Positions 33,388-45,400 of a DNA stretch of 64,000 nt are shown one piece after another. A program made the position numbers and the translations under genes. Within the stretch, counting starts at the first letter, position 1. Every line of letters begins with the position of its first letter. The notes under the pieces were generated by a model. That model searched no databases and was not told the origin of the DNA. It saw only the letters and a list, made by a program, of their open reading frames with translations. The stretch is from Notolepis coatsorum (Eukaryota > Chordata > Actinopteri > Aulopiformes > Paralepididae), in the NCBI GenBank assembly GCA_963971535.1, contig OZ020590.1, positions 151,232,034 through 151,296,033 of the forward strand. Direction: 5' to 3'.

Positions 33388-33540
33388 AGAGGGGGTGTTT
33401 GCCTCCTTTCCTCAGACAATTCTTTGCACTCTTCTCCCTGATTTGTAATAGCTTTTGGCAATCTGAAGTACTCTAAATGCTTTTCCCGGTCCGACCGATT
33501 AGTACAGCCAAAAACACAACAATAATTGACCCTTTTGAGC
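33388..33540 (-). pseudogene. THAP zinc-finger domain remnant, copy B
   Basis: Same RVNYCCVFGCTNRSDREK start and the same lost initiator as copy A. It lies 18 bp left of the Harbinger-like insertion at 33559, which removed its upstream context. Confidence 0.63.
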
Positions 33541-34321
33541 AACAATGAACAGGAACAGGGCCCCGTTCCCCGTACCTGGCTAACTGAGTTAGCCGGATAA
33601 TTTCCAGTATAGCCTGACTTAAGCCAGACCTTTCTGTTCCCCGACGCTCGATTGTCCAAATCACCATGACAACAGATCAAAAAGTTTGAGCCTGGTCGAG
33701 AGCAGGCTTAAGTTCAGTTAGCTGGATGAATCATGACCACGCCCCCGCAAAGAAATGACAGCTCGCTTCCTGAAATGATTCTCACAGTCTAGGATCTGCA
33801 TTATACCATTCTGAATTACGTTTTTGTGCTTCATTCTTCCAGAGGGGGCTTTTGAAATGTAAAATAGACCCAAAATGCTGATACTAAATTCACGTTGTCC
33901 TAAATAATGCACGTTATATATACCGTGGCGCTCGCTAGGTGCGATGTACACATTATGTGGTTATTTTAACAACGCGCAGCATTGCAAATGTGAATCCTGC
34001 GGGGATATTTTTAATGATTGAAACCTATCGCTCGTTTGGCTCTGATTCCTTTCATATTCTCTGCTGTGGGAGCGCCTGGATTGTGTTTCATTCAAGCATA
34101 AAATTGAAGTGTCTATGCGTGGATTGTGGTTTTTGTGGATTATGAATTACGAGGAATCTGAGGATTGTTGAATTGTATCATCACTCACACGTTATTGTGA
34201 TATTGTAACTGGGATTAATGCATTTGAGAATAAAGAGATAAAACTTCATTCAAAAGAAAAATATTCTAAACACGGGTCTCTTGTCCATTGATGGTCTTGG
34301 ATACACAATGGATATATCCCG

Positions 34322-34395
34322 TCTGGCACAGTGGTCCAACGGCCAGTGTTCACTCCTGGCAAGCCGGCGACCCGAGTTTGAGACCCCACGTTTCC
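34322..34395 (+). other. tRNA-like segment inside the transposon
   Basis: GGCACAGTGGTCCAACGGCC has A-box character and CGAGTTTGAGACCCC ~35 bp on has B-box character (consensus GGTTCGANNCC, degraded). Could be a SINE head or captured tRNA pseudogene; I did not obtain a clean cloverleaf. Confidence 0.35.
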
Positions 34396-34555
34396 AATAT
34401 AATTTTTTTGGAATATAATATTAATGATTATACGCAAAAGTAGCCTAGTTTTAAGTTAAAATATTATAAATCTACATGCATTGAGGATGTCATTCTTTAT
34501 ATAGCTCTCAACGTGCACCAAATTGAAGTATTTACATTTCAAAAAGAAAACTAGA

Positions 34556-34626
34556 AGAAGTGGGATTCGAACGCGGGTCGTCCGTGAAAGACAAAATGCT
34601 CGACCATCAGACCACGGTGGCAGACA
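34556..34626 (-). other. tRNA-like segment inside the transposon, opposite strand
   Basis: Minus strand reads GCCACCGTGGTCTGATGGTC ... CGCGTTCGAATCCCACTTC. The GTTCGAATCCC word is a good B box. No strong acceptor-stem pairing seen, so not called a tRNA gene. Confidence 0.4.
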
Positions 34627-35489
34627 AATGAAACATCAACCATACATCCATCAATGGATAAGAGAGCCGTATCCTTATTCTGAAACTGTTGAACTAATTA
34701 TTTTCGCTAGCAAGATCTCATCCATTCCATGAACCTACTGCCAGCAGGGCACGTTTAAAGAAATATAATCTGATTGATTGATTGGGGTAATGAGGGACTT
34801 AAAATTTGCCTATAGATTATGCATTTAACTTGTCGGCGAGGCTATTGAGCCGTACTGCAATCTGTTAATAAAGTTTTAAATCAATCAATCAATCAATGCC
34901 GTTAGAAAATCAGGATCTCTGCTCTCGACACTTGCTGCCTTCTCGGCTGAGGCGGGCGCGCGCACTGATCCTGAGTATCAAGTCTGGTTCGAGTTAACGA
35001 GACTGAATCCACCTTCGAGGAACAGGAAAATCCCGGCTTCAAACATCGGGTTAATTGAATCTGGATAATGGGACTCTTGATCGACTTAGTTGAACCAGGT
35101 ACTGGGAATAGGGCCCAGTTGCGAGTTCGGTTGCGTTGTAAACATTCAGTATCTCCAAAATGGTCGACTTCCGGTTTGATGACGCGCCGTGAAAACGCTT
35201 GTGTGCTACAACACAGTACATAAGCTACTGTCTAGACATGTGTATGGCTGGGAGCTTTATACAATTAAACTCTTACACTAAACCAAAATCAAATCAAAAC
35301 ATTACTTAAAACAGAAATGGTAAACTAGCGCCACCTGCTGAACAGAGCAGGAAATGCCACAATGCATAGAGTTAGCAGGTAAATTAATTTACATTGATAA
35401 ACATAAAATATGCATGGAGCCACATACCTGCAGAAGACACATAAAACAACACCGCTGGAGTCTTCTGGTCGCTGCACATCTTGCATATC

Positions 35490-35700
35490 TACATGTACAA
35501 AATTAAACAATTCATTAGTTTCTTCACCATAATAACTCATACCTAGATGTACTAAATTAAACACTTCATTAGTTTCTTCACCATAATAACTCATACCTAC
35601 ATGTACAAAATTAAACAATGCATTAGTTTCTTCACCATAATAACTCATACCTACATGTACTAAATTAAACAATGCATTAGTTTCTTCACCATAATAATAA
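35490..35700. repeat. 54-bp minisatellite, copy B
   Basis: About four units of the repeat described at 6930-7190, still in an open minus-strand frame. Confidence 0.85.
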
Positions 35701-36636
35701 TAATAACTCAAAGAACAGAGATAATGGAATCTGCATGGAATGGCCGTAGCAATCATTGCGACATTTAACCTACCTATAAAACTAGAACTAGTGGTCAAAT
35801 GAGCACAAATGTCATAAAATCATGTAATAAAATGAACGCTAAAAATTAGTTACATTTAGCAGAAACGAGTGAAATAAGGAGCTATATTTCAAACGGAAGC
35901 ACCTCCCCTCAGCAGAGAGCGGCAACTTCTTCTTCTTCTTCTTTTTGAGGTTTAACGGCGGCCGACCACTTGTTAGGGTATTTGCCGCCATCTACTGGTA
36001 TCCTTTACCTCCTACAAAATCCAATTCCCCTCACGTTCATGGAGTGCAACTGTGACCACTGTGTTCCTGCTCTGCTTGAATAATGGACACGGGAGACAGG
36101 ATGGACGGAGTACTTCTTTTCTTTATACTGTCAAGCATAAGAAATATACAATGCCGTCAGACTTAAGCACATCCATGTTGGTAAGTACACACATCTCTCT
36201 TATCATTCAGGATAGACTGAGCTATATGAATCAGACATTAGAATATAAAACATTAGAAAATACAACATTAGAATAAAACATTAGAAAATACAATTGACCA
36301 AAAACATCACAACATACCTGTCAAGCATAATAAATATACAATGCCGTCAGCCTTAAGCACATCCATGTTGGTAAGTGTACACACATCTCTGTGGTAGGAG
36401 AAAACTCCAGTTAGAACACACACTTCTCAGCAGCGCCCGGTGTAAAGCCCCTCCCCCCCATGAATACTAGTTTACCAACGTGCTCATATAAGAGTTCGCG
36501 AAAACGGCCAAATCTCTTATAAACAGATACACAACTGCACAACATCAAACCACTGTTCATAACTCGGTTCATTACTTGGAAACCTATTTACAACATTCTT
36601 CTTCTTCTTCTTCCATGAGTTAATGGCAGATCCGGG

Positions 36637-37420
36637 TAGGGCTGGGCGATAAAACGATAACGATAACTATCGCGATAAATTATTTCCTCGAAATAAACAT
36701 GAAACGTGGTCGCAAAGTTTCGATATATCGATTTTCCAAGCTTGGATATGAGCACACGCACTAACAACCAATCGGTGAAGGAGATGGCCGATAGAGGAAG
36801 GAGACCCGGAAGAAGGTAGGACTCGGTAAACAAGGCTGGCTATGGCTAATTTCACAGTTACCTGCCGAGTTGGTGTGTGTTTTGAATTCTGAGGGTAACT
36901 GTTATAGTAGTGTGGGGTATACGGTGGACGTCGTTGCAATGAATTGGGCGGAACAGAGTATTTTAGGGTAATTTTTTAGTACATTGTCATGAAATACTCC
37001 GCTTGGAAACGAGGCTGGCTATGGCTAATTAGCTTGCACGCCGCTATTTCACAGGTTACCTGCCGAGTTGGTGTGTGTTTTGAATTCTGAGGGTAACTGT
37101 TATAGTAGTGTGGGGTATACGGTGGACGTCGTTGCAATGAATTGGGCGGAACAGAGTATTTTAGGGTCATTTTTGAGTCATGAGATACTCCGCTTGAGAT
37201 ACTCCGCTCTGCTAACGTGCGCGGACTGATGACGACATCAATTCGACTCTCGAGACATTCACAGCAGCAAAACAAGTCAGCCCGCGTATCGGCGCCGGGC
37301 ATAATAAGTTAATTAAACTTGACAGACATTATATCGACGATAATTATCGATATAGAGTTATATGAAAATAATTTTATAATTTTATCGCGATAACGTTTTT
37401 GGTCATATCGCCCAGCCCTA
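36637..37420. mobile_element. hAT MITE with TAGGGCTGGGCGATA ends
   Basis: Complementary ends TAGGGCTGGGCGATA / TATCGCCCAGCCCTA. GCAGATC flanks both sides, with three extra G at the left edge. Copy A has the empty site at ~11915. The interior holds a ~150-bp direct duplication ('gagttggtgtgtgttttgaa', ~36857 and ~37062). The same family is at 47575-48443. Confidence 0.9.
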
Positions 37421-37544
37421 GCAGATCGCGACCACAAAAGGCGCATACCGCCACATACTGTACAATCCATTCAACCCCATAACACACAAAACAAAACCCC
37501 ATCCCTAACATCACCACCCTATCCAAACCTAATCTATGAGTCAT

Positions 37545-40019
37545 TCATTGCCTCCTGTGGGCTGACTGGCTTTTTTGAACACTCACCACCACCTCCCATA
37601 ACTCTCTTACTTGATCACTCACAACAACCTTCTTCCCTAACTCCCTTGATACTTGCCCCATTGTCAACCCCTTCATACCCATGTCTAGTACTGCTGCTTC
37701 AACTACTAACTTTAACCTCTCTGTCCTACTGCTAACCATCACTATTGTATTCACTACTCTTGTCACAAATGCCACGATCTCCAACTTCTCCCCCCACACC
37801 CTCTCTTTCTCCTCCTGTACTTCCTCTACTGACAAATGCCCTTTTCTAAACCCCTGATCCTCACCTTGCTTCCCCTGATCCTCCTGCACTACCCTTACTG
37901 CCAAATGCCCTTCTCCTTCCTTACCTTGCTTTCTTTGTCCTACCTTCCTAACTGCCTCTGCATACGAAATCCTATCATCCCTTCTCACCTGCTGGACCAC
38001 TACCTCTCGCTTCATCGCCTCACAACCCCAATACGCTACACTATGCTTCCCACCACAACTACAACACCTCGGCTCCACTCCCAGGTCACACTCCCCATAC
38101 TCATGCTCCCCACTACATCTAGCACATCTCTGTCCCTTCCTACATGACCTAGCTATATGACCAAACTCCTGGCACCTGTAACACCTCAACGGTTTCGGCA
38201 CAAACTCCCTAACCCTATATGCCAAAAACCCTAAAAATACTCTTGGACTAACCTCACCCTCAAACTGAATAACTATTAGAGATGTTCCGATACCATTTTT
38301 CCCTTTCCGATCCGATTCCGATACCTAAGCTTTGGGTATCGGCCGATACCGATATTTATCCGATACCAGTGCATAAAAAAAAAGAAATAAAAAATATTAT
38401 ATAAATTATTATTTTTTTATTATTATTTTTTTTTACGGATACTGCTATACTGTGTTTTAGTAATAACTAGAAAGTAATGGTATTTATTCAACAACAGGTG
38501 ATTGTATAGATTTGTATTAGTATCATTAATCAATGAGTATGGACTACAGCACTGCAGATATACCCTACTCCAATGATCCACACGGACATTAAACGGTGTT
38601 GCACTCGCTACTCAGTGGCTCTGCAGATATACCCTATTCAGTCTGTAAGCTAGTGGCAGATAGAACGTTCATGTTGTGATTTTTGATGCAAAATAAATAT
38701 TCAACATTCTCTTTTGAAACTCCGCCTCAGACTCTTATCCTTTGGCACTTGCTGTACTTTGCTTGCAGGTCTGCAGCCATTATTGCTGGATTATGCACCA
38801 ACTTTAGACACGGTAGCGTTATCAAGCTAAGCTAACTGACCTAGCTCGTCTTCCCGCATTGACATTTGATAACGTTAGTAATAGTCAGCTAACGCTAGTC
38901 CGTAGCTACTTAACTTAAATACAATTCACCGTGGGTGCATTATTGTTGATAGACGGTCACGGACAGTGTTAGGTCCTGGAGAAAGGACAGGCGATCATCT
39001 GATTTGATGTAACGTTAAAGCGGATGTTGTTCCAACTAGCTATCTTTCCAGCTAATGCTATCATAACACCAGCCAAACACATCCCGATTCCCGTCCGAGC
39101 TCCCCGTCACACCGCACTGTCGGGGACAATGGAATTTAAGAAAGTGTATCTGCTGTTAAAATGACACAGCATCACACTTTAAAACATGTTCATTTTATAA
39201 TCCTCACTCTCCGCAGGACTCGGCAGGAGATAAATTACATCATGGGATCGGAGGCTAGAATTTACGTGTACTCGCCGATACCGATACCAGCATTTTAGGC
39301 AGTATCGGCGGCATTTCCGATACTGGTATCGGTATCGGAACAACTCTAATAACTATCGTCCCTGTCACCTCCTTCTCTACACCTCTCTTCGTCCTATCTA
39401 CACTCTTAACTTTCCCATTACGTTTGTCACTCCTCAACTCTTCTAACAGCTGCTCCATACTAACCTTAATTGGAATTCCACTAATCACCCCCTTGCAACC
39501 ACCATCCCTTTTCTCCCCTACTATCACTACTCTACAGACCTTCACTTTGCCAATGCTCTTCATTTCCCTTGCCTTCTCTACCTGCACTACACTTACACAC
39601 CCTATAAACAAGTTCCCATCGTCTAACACCTTTCCGTACCTTACCTCTCCTAACTGTGCTCTAATGAGTTTTGACAGCTGACTCGGCTCTATGTTCCTAA
39701 CTCCATCTACTCCCTCAAATCGCACCACTACATTCAACCCTACAAACTCCTTCTCTCTACCCTCATCCTCTGACCCACTCAAGCTATCTCCCCCCTCTTT
39801 CTTCCTCTTACTCCCCTTCCCCCCACTTTCCCTGCTCTTTTTCCCCACCTTTTCCCACACCTCTCCCTCGTTTTCCTCTCCTACTCTACACTCCATATCA
39901 CTAGCCATCCCCTCTCCTTCATCACAGCCATCACTGTTGGAATTGCACTTGCTTGCTCTACCCCCCCTGGCTCCCGACGTCGAACCCTGGGGGGAACTAG
40001 GGCCCGAAAACGGCGACAT
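37545..40019 (-). pseudogene. Retrotransposon ORF1, copy B, split by a hAT element
   Basis: The N-terminal half is 40019-39349 (MSPFSGPSSPQG ... TGTIVI) and the C-terminal half 38276-37545 (zinc knuckles CYRCQEFGHIARSC, CARCSGEHEYGEC, CCSCGGKH; RISYAEAVRKV; tail QSAHRRQ). The break is the hAT insertion at 38277-39348, before the first zinc knuckle. Otherwise the protein differs from copy A at only scattered residues. A minus-strand GAA tail follows the 3' UTR but is separated from it by the MITE at 36637. Confidence 0.88.
38277..39348. mobile_element. hAT element inside ORF1 (1072 bp)
   Basis: Ends TAGAGATGTTCCGATACC and the complement of GGTATCGGAACAACTCTA; perfect 8-bp target duplication ATAACTAT (38269-38276, 39349-39356). 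Subterminal 'cgatacc' words repeat near both ends, as in many hAT elements. Non-coding interior. Copy A shows the empty site at 12764. Confidence 0.95.
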
Positions 40020-40062
40020 GCTTCGTTCACTCCTACTCCTACTTCTAGCTCCCGACCTCAAA

Positions 40063-40354
40063 GGCAAATCTTTCCTGTGACAGAATGGCATCCAATGTAA
40101 TAAAAAAAGTCAACCAACGAACTAGATCAACGAACTAGATTCTTGTACCGGATCTCCTCTATGGTAAACAAGAATACCCTGAAGACTCTGGCAGGAGCAC
40201 TCATTCAAGGGTACTATGACTATGCGTGCACCTCATGGTACCAAAGCACCTCAAAGGCGCTTAAAACAAAATTACAAACATCACAAAACAAACTGGTCAG
40301 ACTACTACTTGACCTGAACCCCAGAACCCACCTCACCCCTGCCCACTTTGACAA
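40063..40354 (+). mobile_element. LINE family A, left piece of a split copy
   Basis: 5'-truncated LINE starting 'aatctttcctgtgacag' and encoding MYRISSMVNKNTLKTLAGAL ... LTPAHFDN. It is cut at 40354 by the 15-kb nested insertion and resumes at 55466; about 10 bp of LINE sequence is missing at the junction. Confidence 0.88.
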
Positions 40355-40961
40355 TAGGGATGCCCCGATCGATCGGCCACCGATCGTTATCGGCCGATAA
40401 TTAGTATAAATATGCGATCGGGGAATTCCGATAATTAGTCATATTCGCCGATCGCGGAAACTGATCAAGTGGATATCTCACTCGCTTGTCTCAGACGCAC
40501 AGGACCTGCAAACTGCTCCTCCTCCCTAGCCCCGCCCGTACCCGTGTAGAGTTTGTAAACACAGAGGAGGCGGACCTCCTCTGCTGAGTCTAGATAGTGC
40601 ATTCGACCTGAGCTAATGTTAGCTACCTAGCTATCGTTACTGTTTAAACAAAATTACCCAGTCAACTATTCACTTTTAGTAGGCATTGTCTAACGGTATT
40701 TAGCCGGCTAGCTACCGATAGCTCCTGATATCAACAAATGCTCCAGCAAGTCTTGTAGTGCATGTTGATACCTCCGTTAGCTCGCGTTAGCTGACGTTAA
40801 TTCACTGTTCAAAACGAAATGTCCGATTGAACTAAATAGTTGTCTTAACGTCATCTAGCCGGCTAGCAGTAGCTACAGATAGCTCCTGATATCAATGTCT
40901 TATAACATTGATTGAATGCGTATTCGAGCTGAGGGCTTGCTGAATGTGAAATGACCAAAGC

Positions 40962-42328
40962 TGTAACTGAGGGGTACAATTCCCTGACTGTATTGTTAAG
41001 TATGGTTGGATTAAACCACTACCTCTTGTACTTTAACTTCTGGCCATCCAGTACATGATATAAATATGATGAACACTTTCCCACCTGATGAAACGAAGTC
41101 CACACAAATGTAGGTATATACAACGTTCACTTGTTTACACTTATGATTTGAAATGCACTTGTATGGCAAATGAGTATTCGTAGGTAAATCAACATTGAAT
41201 GTCCAATCTCTGGTTACGCAGGGAGTAAGTATACAACCCGGTTCTTTAGGAAACTATAGCGATGGTACTTAAATGATTATAGCTGGATACACTAAGGGGG
41301 GGGGGGGTCCCGCTGGTTGTAAGACAGTAGGAGGGGGGGGTTAGAGAAGCCGCTGGCGGTATCCCATCTGGCCGACGATTTCTTGGGAGAATTCAAAGTC
41401 TTGAACACGGTGCCCACAGAACCTCGGTCCGCAGACGAATACAGCTGGACCCTCTGGTGGACGGTAGCTGCCGGTCCACAACGGAGAGACGTGAGGCGAC
41501 CTCACTGGTGTAGAGCGCCGTCTCACCTTGCTCCTCTCCGGGGGGTAGTTCCAACACTCCGCAGTGTTGGCCGTTATCCATGGAATAATCAAAGCACCCA
41601 AAGCATAATCCAAGCCGTGGAAGGCTCGCCGTCGTCCGGGTAGAGTAATCCAATATACAGGTCCAGTCGCCCTGGCCCGGAGCTCCTCGGATGCAAGCAC
41701 CACTAGTGGTCTGCCCAGCCTGGTTAAGACTCCAGATAACGTCAGGAACGATGGGGGTACTGATAACTTTATAACTCTAACCGAACGATGCACCACACAT
41801 AAATAGACTATTATTAGCTTAATAGAAATACGTCCAACTCGACGGTATAGTGCCAAACTATGACTATTCAACTATTAATCCACACGATATCTCAATGCCT
41901 ATTCTGAGGCCAAGTAGGCCTTACTGCACCACACGTGCGTCGTGGGTGAGGCTTCGCGTCTGTTACTCGGTTGGAGGGTAAAGAACTGGACTAAAAGAAA
42001 GTTCTACTTTACTTGCGCCATATATATATGCGCTGTGAACAAATAGTACCATTCGTATTTCGCCAGACGTATTCCTACGCGGAACCGGGGCTTGCCACGA
42101 CATGTTGGGCGGCACGATTGAACTTGAACCTAGGGGTATGGCTGCTGGCGCCAGGTTCTCGTCCAATGGTAGAATGAAACTATTATGGGCTGTTTAGTAG
42201 ACTAAAGGGATATTCAGTGCATATTGTACAAGGAATATACAGGGGATATCAAACGATATACAAATACTATTTAAATATATATATATAAATAAATATATAT
42301 ATTCGGTTTAATCTGATCCTTCACAACA
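40962..42328 (-). repeat. BEL 3' LTR
   Basis: 1367 bp. Lacks a ~28-bp segment present in the other LTR near 51641-51670. From 41341 to its end it differs from 51901-52888 by two substitutions (at ~41406 and ~41638). A G-run near 41297-41308 varies in length. Confidence 0.95.
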
Positions 42329-42345
42329 GCCGCCCCCTAATTAGT
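42329..42345 (-). promoter_or_regulatory. Polypurine tract of the BEL element
   Basis: The minus strand reads TTAGGGGGCGGC directly before the 3' LTR, the expected site for plus-strand priming. Position and composition only. Confidence 0.6.
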
Positions 42346-42421
42346 CCCACCTAATTAGCTAAGCAGAGACAGATTAACCGCACTGTCTACCACTCAAGGT
42401 CCGCTGTAAGGGTCAGTCAAC

Positions 42422-45400
42422 TCACAAAGTCATGGGGTCATGGTCATCATCGATAGTGTCTGGGAGTCGGGGCAGTTCTATTAGCCTCGCCACGGGTCGT
42501 GTGTAAGTGCGCCCTTGGACGAGTACTTCAGCTGCTCGGACCTTGCCATCGGCACCGGTGATCACTTTGCTTACGCGGCCAGCCGGCCACATAGCTCTGG
42601 GTAGTGACTGGTCGATAATCATGACGACTGTTCCTTCTGTCAAATTGTCTCTCTCTTTTACCCACTTCTGGCGGGTCTGTAGAGACGGTAGGTAGTGGAG
42701 TAGGAAGCTGCTCCAAAACTTGTCAGCTAGTACTTGACTGTACCTCCACATTCTTCGGCCGTTCGCTTCTTCAGGCCTGTACATTGTCTGGGGTAGCGCG
42801 GGGTCCAGCCGCGCCATTAAGAGTGTGTTGGGGGTGACTGGGTCGACATCTGCTACATCACTTGAGACGTAACCGAGGGGCTTTGAGTTCAATACTCCCT
42901 CGATCTCCGTGAGGACTGTCATTAGGACTTCTTCCGCCACAGTCTGGGCCCCAAGCACGGCGTACAGGGCTGTCTTTATAGAACGTACTTCTCGTTCCCA
43001 GGTTCCACCAAAGTGGGGTGCGTTCGGGGGATTAAACTGGAAGTCAATCTGGGATGGAGCGAGGTGGGTCTTAAGTTCTGGGCCCATAGCTTGGAAGCTC
43101 TCTCTCAGCTCTCTTTCTCCGCCTTTGAAGTTTGTCCCGTGATCAGACAACAATGTAGACGGTTTTCCTTTCCGTGATGTGAATTTTCGGAAGGCCATAA
43201 GGAATGAGTCTGTGCTCATGGTCGGAAGGAGCTCGATATGTATCGCTCTGGTGGTCATGCATTTGAATACAATACCCCACCGCTTCTCGGCTCCTCTTCC
43301 TCTCTTTATATACAACGGGCCAAAACAGTCCATGCCTGTGGAGTGGAATGGCTTGTCGCCGAGTCGGAGGCGACAGGGGTGTAAGTCAGCCATCCGTGGT
43401 ATGCTGGGCTGCGCGCGCCACTTACGGCAGTCTAGACAGGTTCGCTGGAAGCGCCGCACTGCTTCTCTCCCTTGCAGTATCCAATAACGACGTCTGATCT
43501 CCGCGAAGACTCTCTCTGCTCCTGCGTGGTGTACATCCTCGTCGTATTTCTTTATGATCAGCTCTGTGACCTTGTGTCGGCTGTTCAAGACTATCGGGTA
43601 CTTAATGTCATCCGGTAGATCGGGGGCTCTCCGCAGGCGATCACCCACTCTGATGAGGTTATGGGCGTCACTCTCGGGTGCCAGGTGGAGCAGTCTGCTG
43701 TCTGATGGGACGGGCTTTCCTCCCTGTAGACAGTCTAGCTCATCGGGGAACGAGTCTCTCTGGGCTCGTTGTAGTAGAAGAAGTTCTGCTTCTTCGTAGT
43801 CAGCTGCTGACATGTCAGTGGTGGACTGAATCTCTGGGTGGTGCCACAGGAATGTCTTTTGCTGCGCACTCTCTAGGGTAATGCAGTCATCTATGTTGGG
43901 GTCTGTGGAGGCGACTGTGCTCAGTCCACAGAACATAGGTTTCTTGTTCTCAGCCTCCTCGTTACTTGCTTCCCGTGGGGTGGGCGTAGGCCACTCTTCT
44001 TCCGGGAGCTTGAGGAATTCTGGTCCGTCACTGTAGATGTTGCGACGGGTGAGGTCATCCAGAGACATTCCCCGGGTGATGACGTCAGCTGGGTTGTGTT
44101 TGGTGTCCACATACCGCCAGCTCGCTGCTTCTGTTAACTCTTGAATCTCGGTGACTCTGACTCCCACGAAGACTTTGTATCTGCATGAATCAGACTTGAT
44201 CCATGTGAGTACTGTCGTGGAATCTGACCACAAGATTGTTCTGTGCACCGGGATGGTGAGTTCACGTTGGATTAACGTGGCTAGATGCGCTCCTGCTAGG
44301 GCTGCGCAGAGCTCTAGACGCGGGATAGATTGTTGCTTACGTGGGGCTATTCTTGAGCGAGCCAGGATGAAAGCAGTGTGTATCTTTCCTTCCTTCTCTT
44401 GGGCACGCAAGTAGGCCACCGATCCATAGGCTACTTCGGAGGCGTCGCTGAAGACGTGTAGATCAATCTTGCATGTCTCTGGCCTCACTGTGGATGGGAA
44501 GTAGCTGCGGCGTATATTGACGCCTGGGAGTGAGCGGAGTTCCGTCTCCCACTCTCTCCATGTTGAGGCAAGGTGTGCGGGTATTGGGTCGTCCCAGCCC
44601 TGGTCCTTGTCCCATAGTGCTCGTACAATCATCTTTGCCCTGGTGGTGTAAGGTAGAATACATCCCAACGGGTCATATTGTCTGGCGAGTGTTCTGTACA
44701 CACTCCGTCTGGTGGTCGGTGTCGCCGTCGACCTTCCCTGCTCTGGAGTCAAGGGTTTGTGTCTATAGTGGAGCGAGTCTGTTTTGAAGCGCCAGACTAG
44801 TCCTAGTGTCATTTCTTGGGCTTCTCCTGGGATGGTCGCCATCCAGGTCTCGCTGCTGGCAGCCTTGTCCGCGGGGGAGAGGCTGCGCAATACGTGCGGG
44901 TCACTGCTGGCCCACTGCCTGAGATCAAAGCCGCCTTTGATCAGGGAGGCGCGTAGCTTGATTAGGAGAGCCTCGGCTTCTTCTTGAGTCGAAACGCTTT
45001 GTAAACAGTTGTCCACGTAGAAACTGTTCTTCACACTGTGTCGGACCTCTTCATCTGCTGCTGGGTCCTCTGCGACGTGTTTCTGTAGTGCAAATGTAGC
45101 ACAGCACGGGCTGCATGTGGTTCCGAAGGGGAGTACTTCCCACTGGTAGATGGCTGGGTTCTCATCTCCGATCCTCTCTCTCCATAGGAACCGCAGCAGG
45201 GGCTTGTCCTCCTCCACTAGTCTCACCTGCAGGAACATCCCTTTGATATCCCCGCTGATAGCCACCTTGTCCTGGCGGAAGCGCAGTAGCACGCCTAGTA
45301 GGGAGGGGCCGAGTGTGGGGCCGGGCAAGAGCTCTTTATTCAGATTTTGGGATCCGATCTGGTAGCTGCAGTTAAACACAATGCGATCCTTGCCGTTGTG

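Larger units (their letters stand above)
33559..35115. mobile_element. Harbinger-like DNA transposon (1557 bp, non-autonomous)
   Basis: Ends GGCCCCGTTCCCCGTACCTGG-like at the left and the complement of GGTACTGGGAATAGGGCC at the right; 3-bp flank CAG on both sides (33556-33558, 35116-35118). Copy A has the empty site at ~6568. A 3-bp duplication and GGCC ends suggest PIF/Harbinger, although CAG is not the usual TWA. It contains two tRNA-like segments and a LINE-tail scrap at 34848-34897; no transposase seen. Confidence 0.75.
28323..40037 (+). repeat. Segmental duplication, copy B of the large block
   Basis: Partner of 1-13447, co-linear throughout. Specific to this copy are insertions at 33559-35115, 36637-37420 and 38277-39348, and different repeat counts in three minisatellites and in the zinc-finger exon. 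Similarity stops at 40037/13447, where copy A is cut by the foldback element. Confidence 0.93.

Noticed and set aside
34523..34732. 69-codon frame in the Harbinger-like element
   Set aside because: Overlaps the tRNA-like segment and shows no domain.
41341..41871. 176-codon frame in the BEL LTR, also at 51901-52431
   Set aside because: Conserved only because the LTRs are near-identical; no domain, and it lies in the LTR on the sense strand, so it has no independent conservation evidence.
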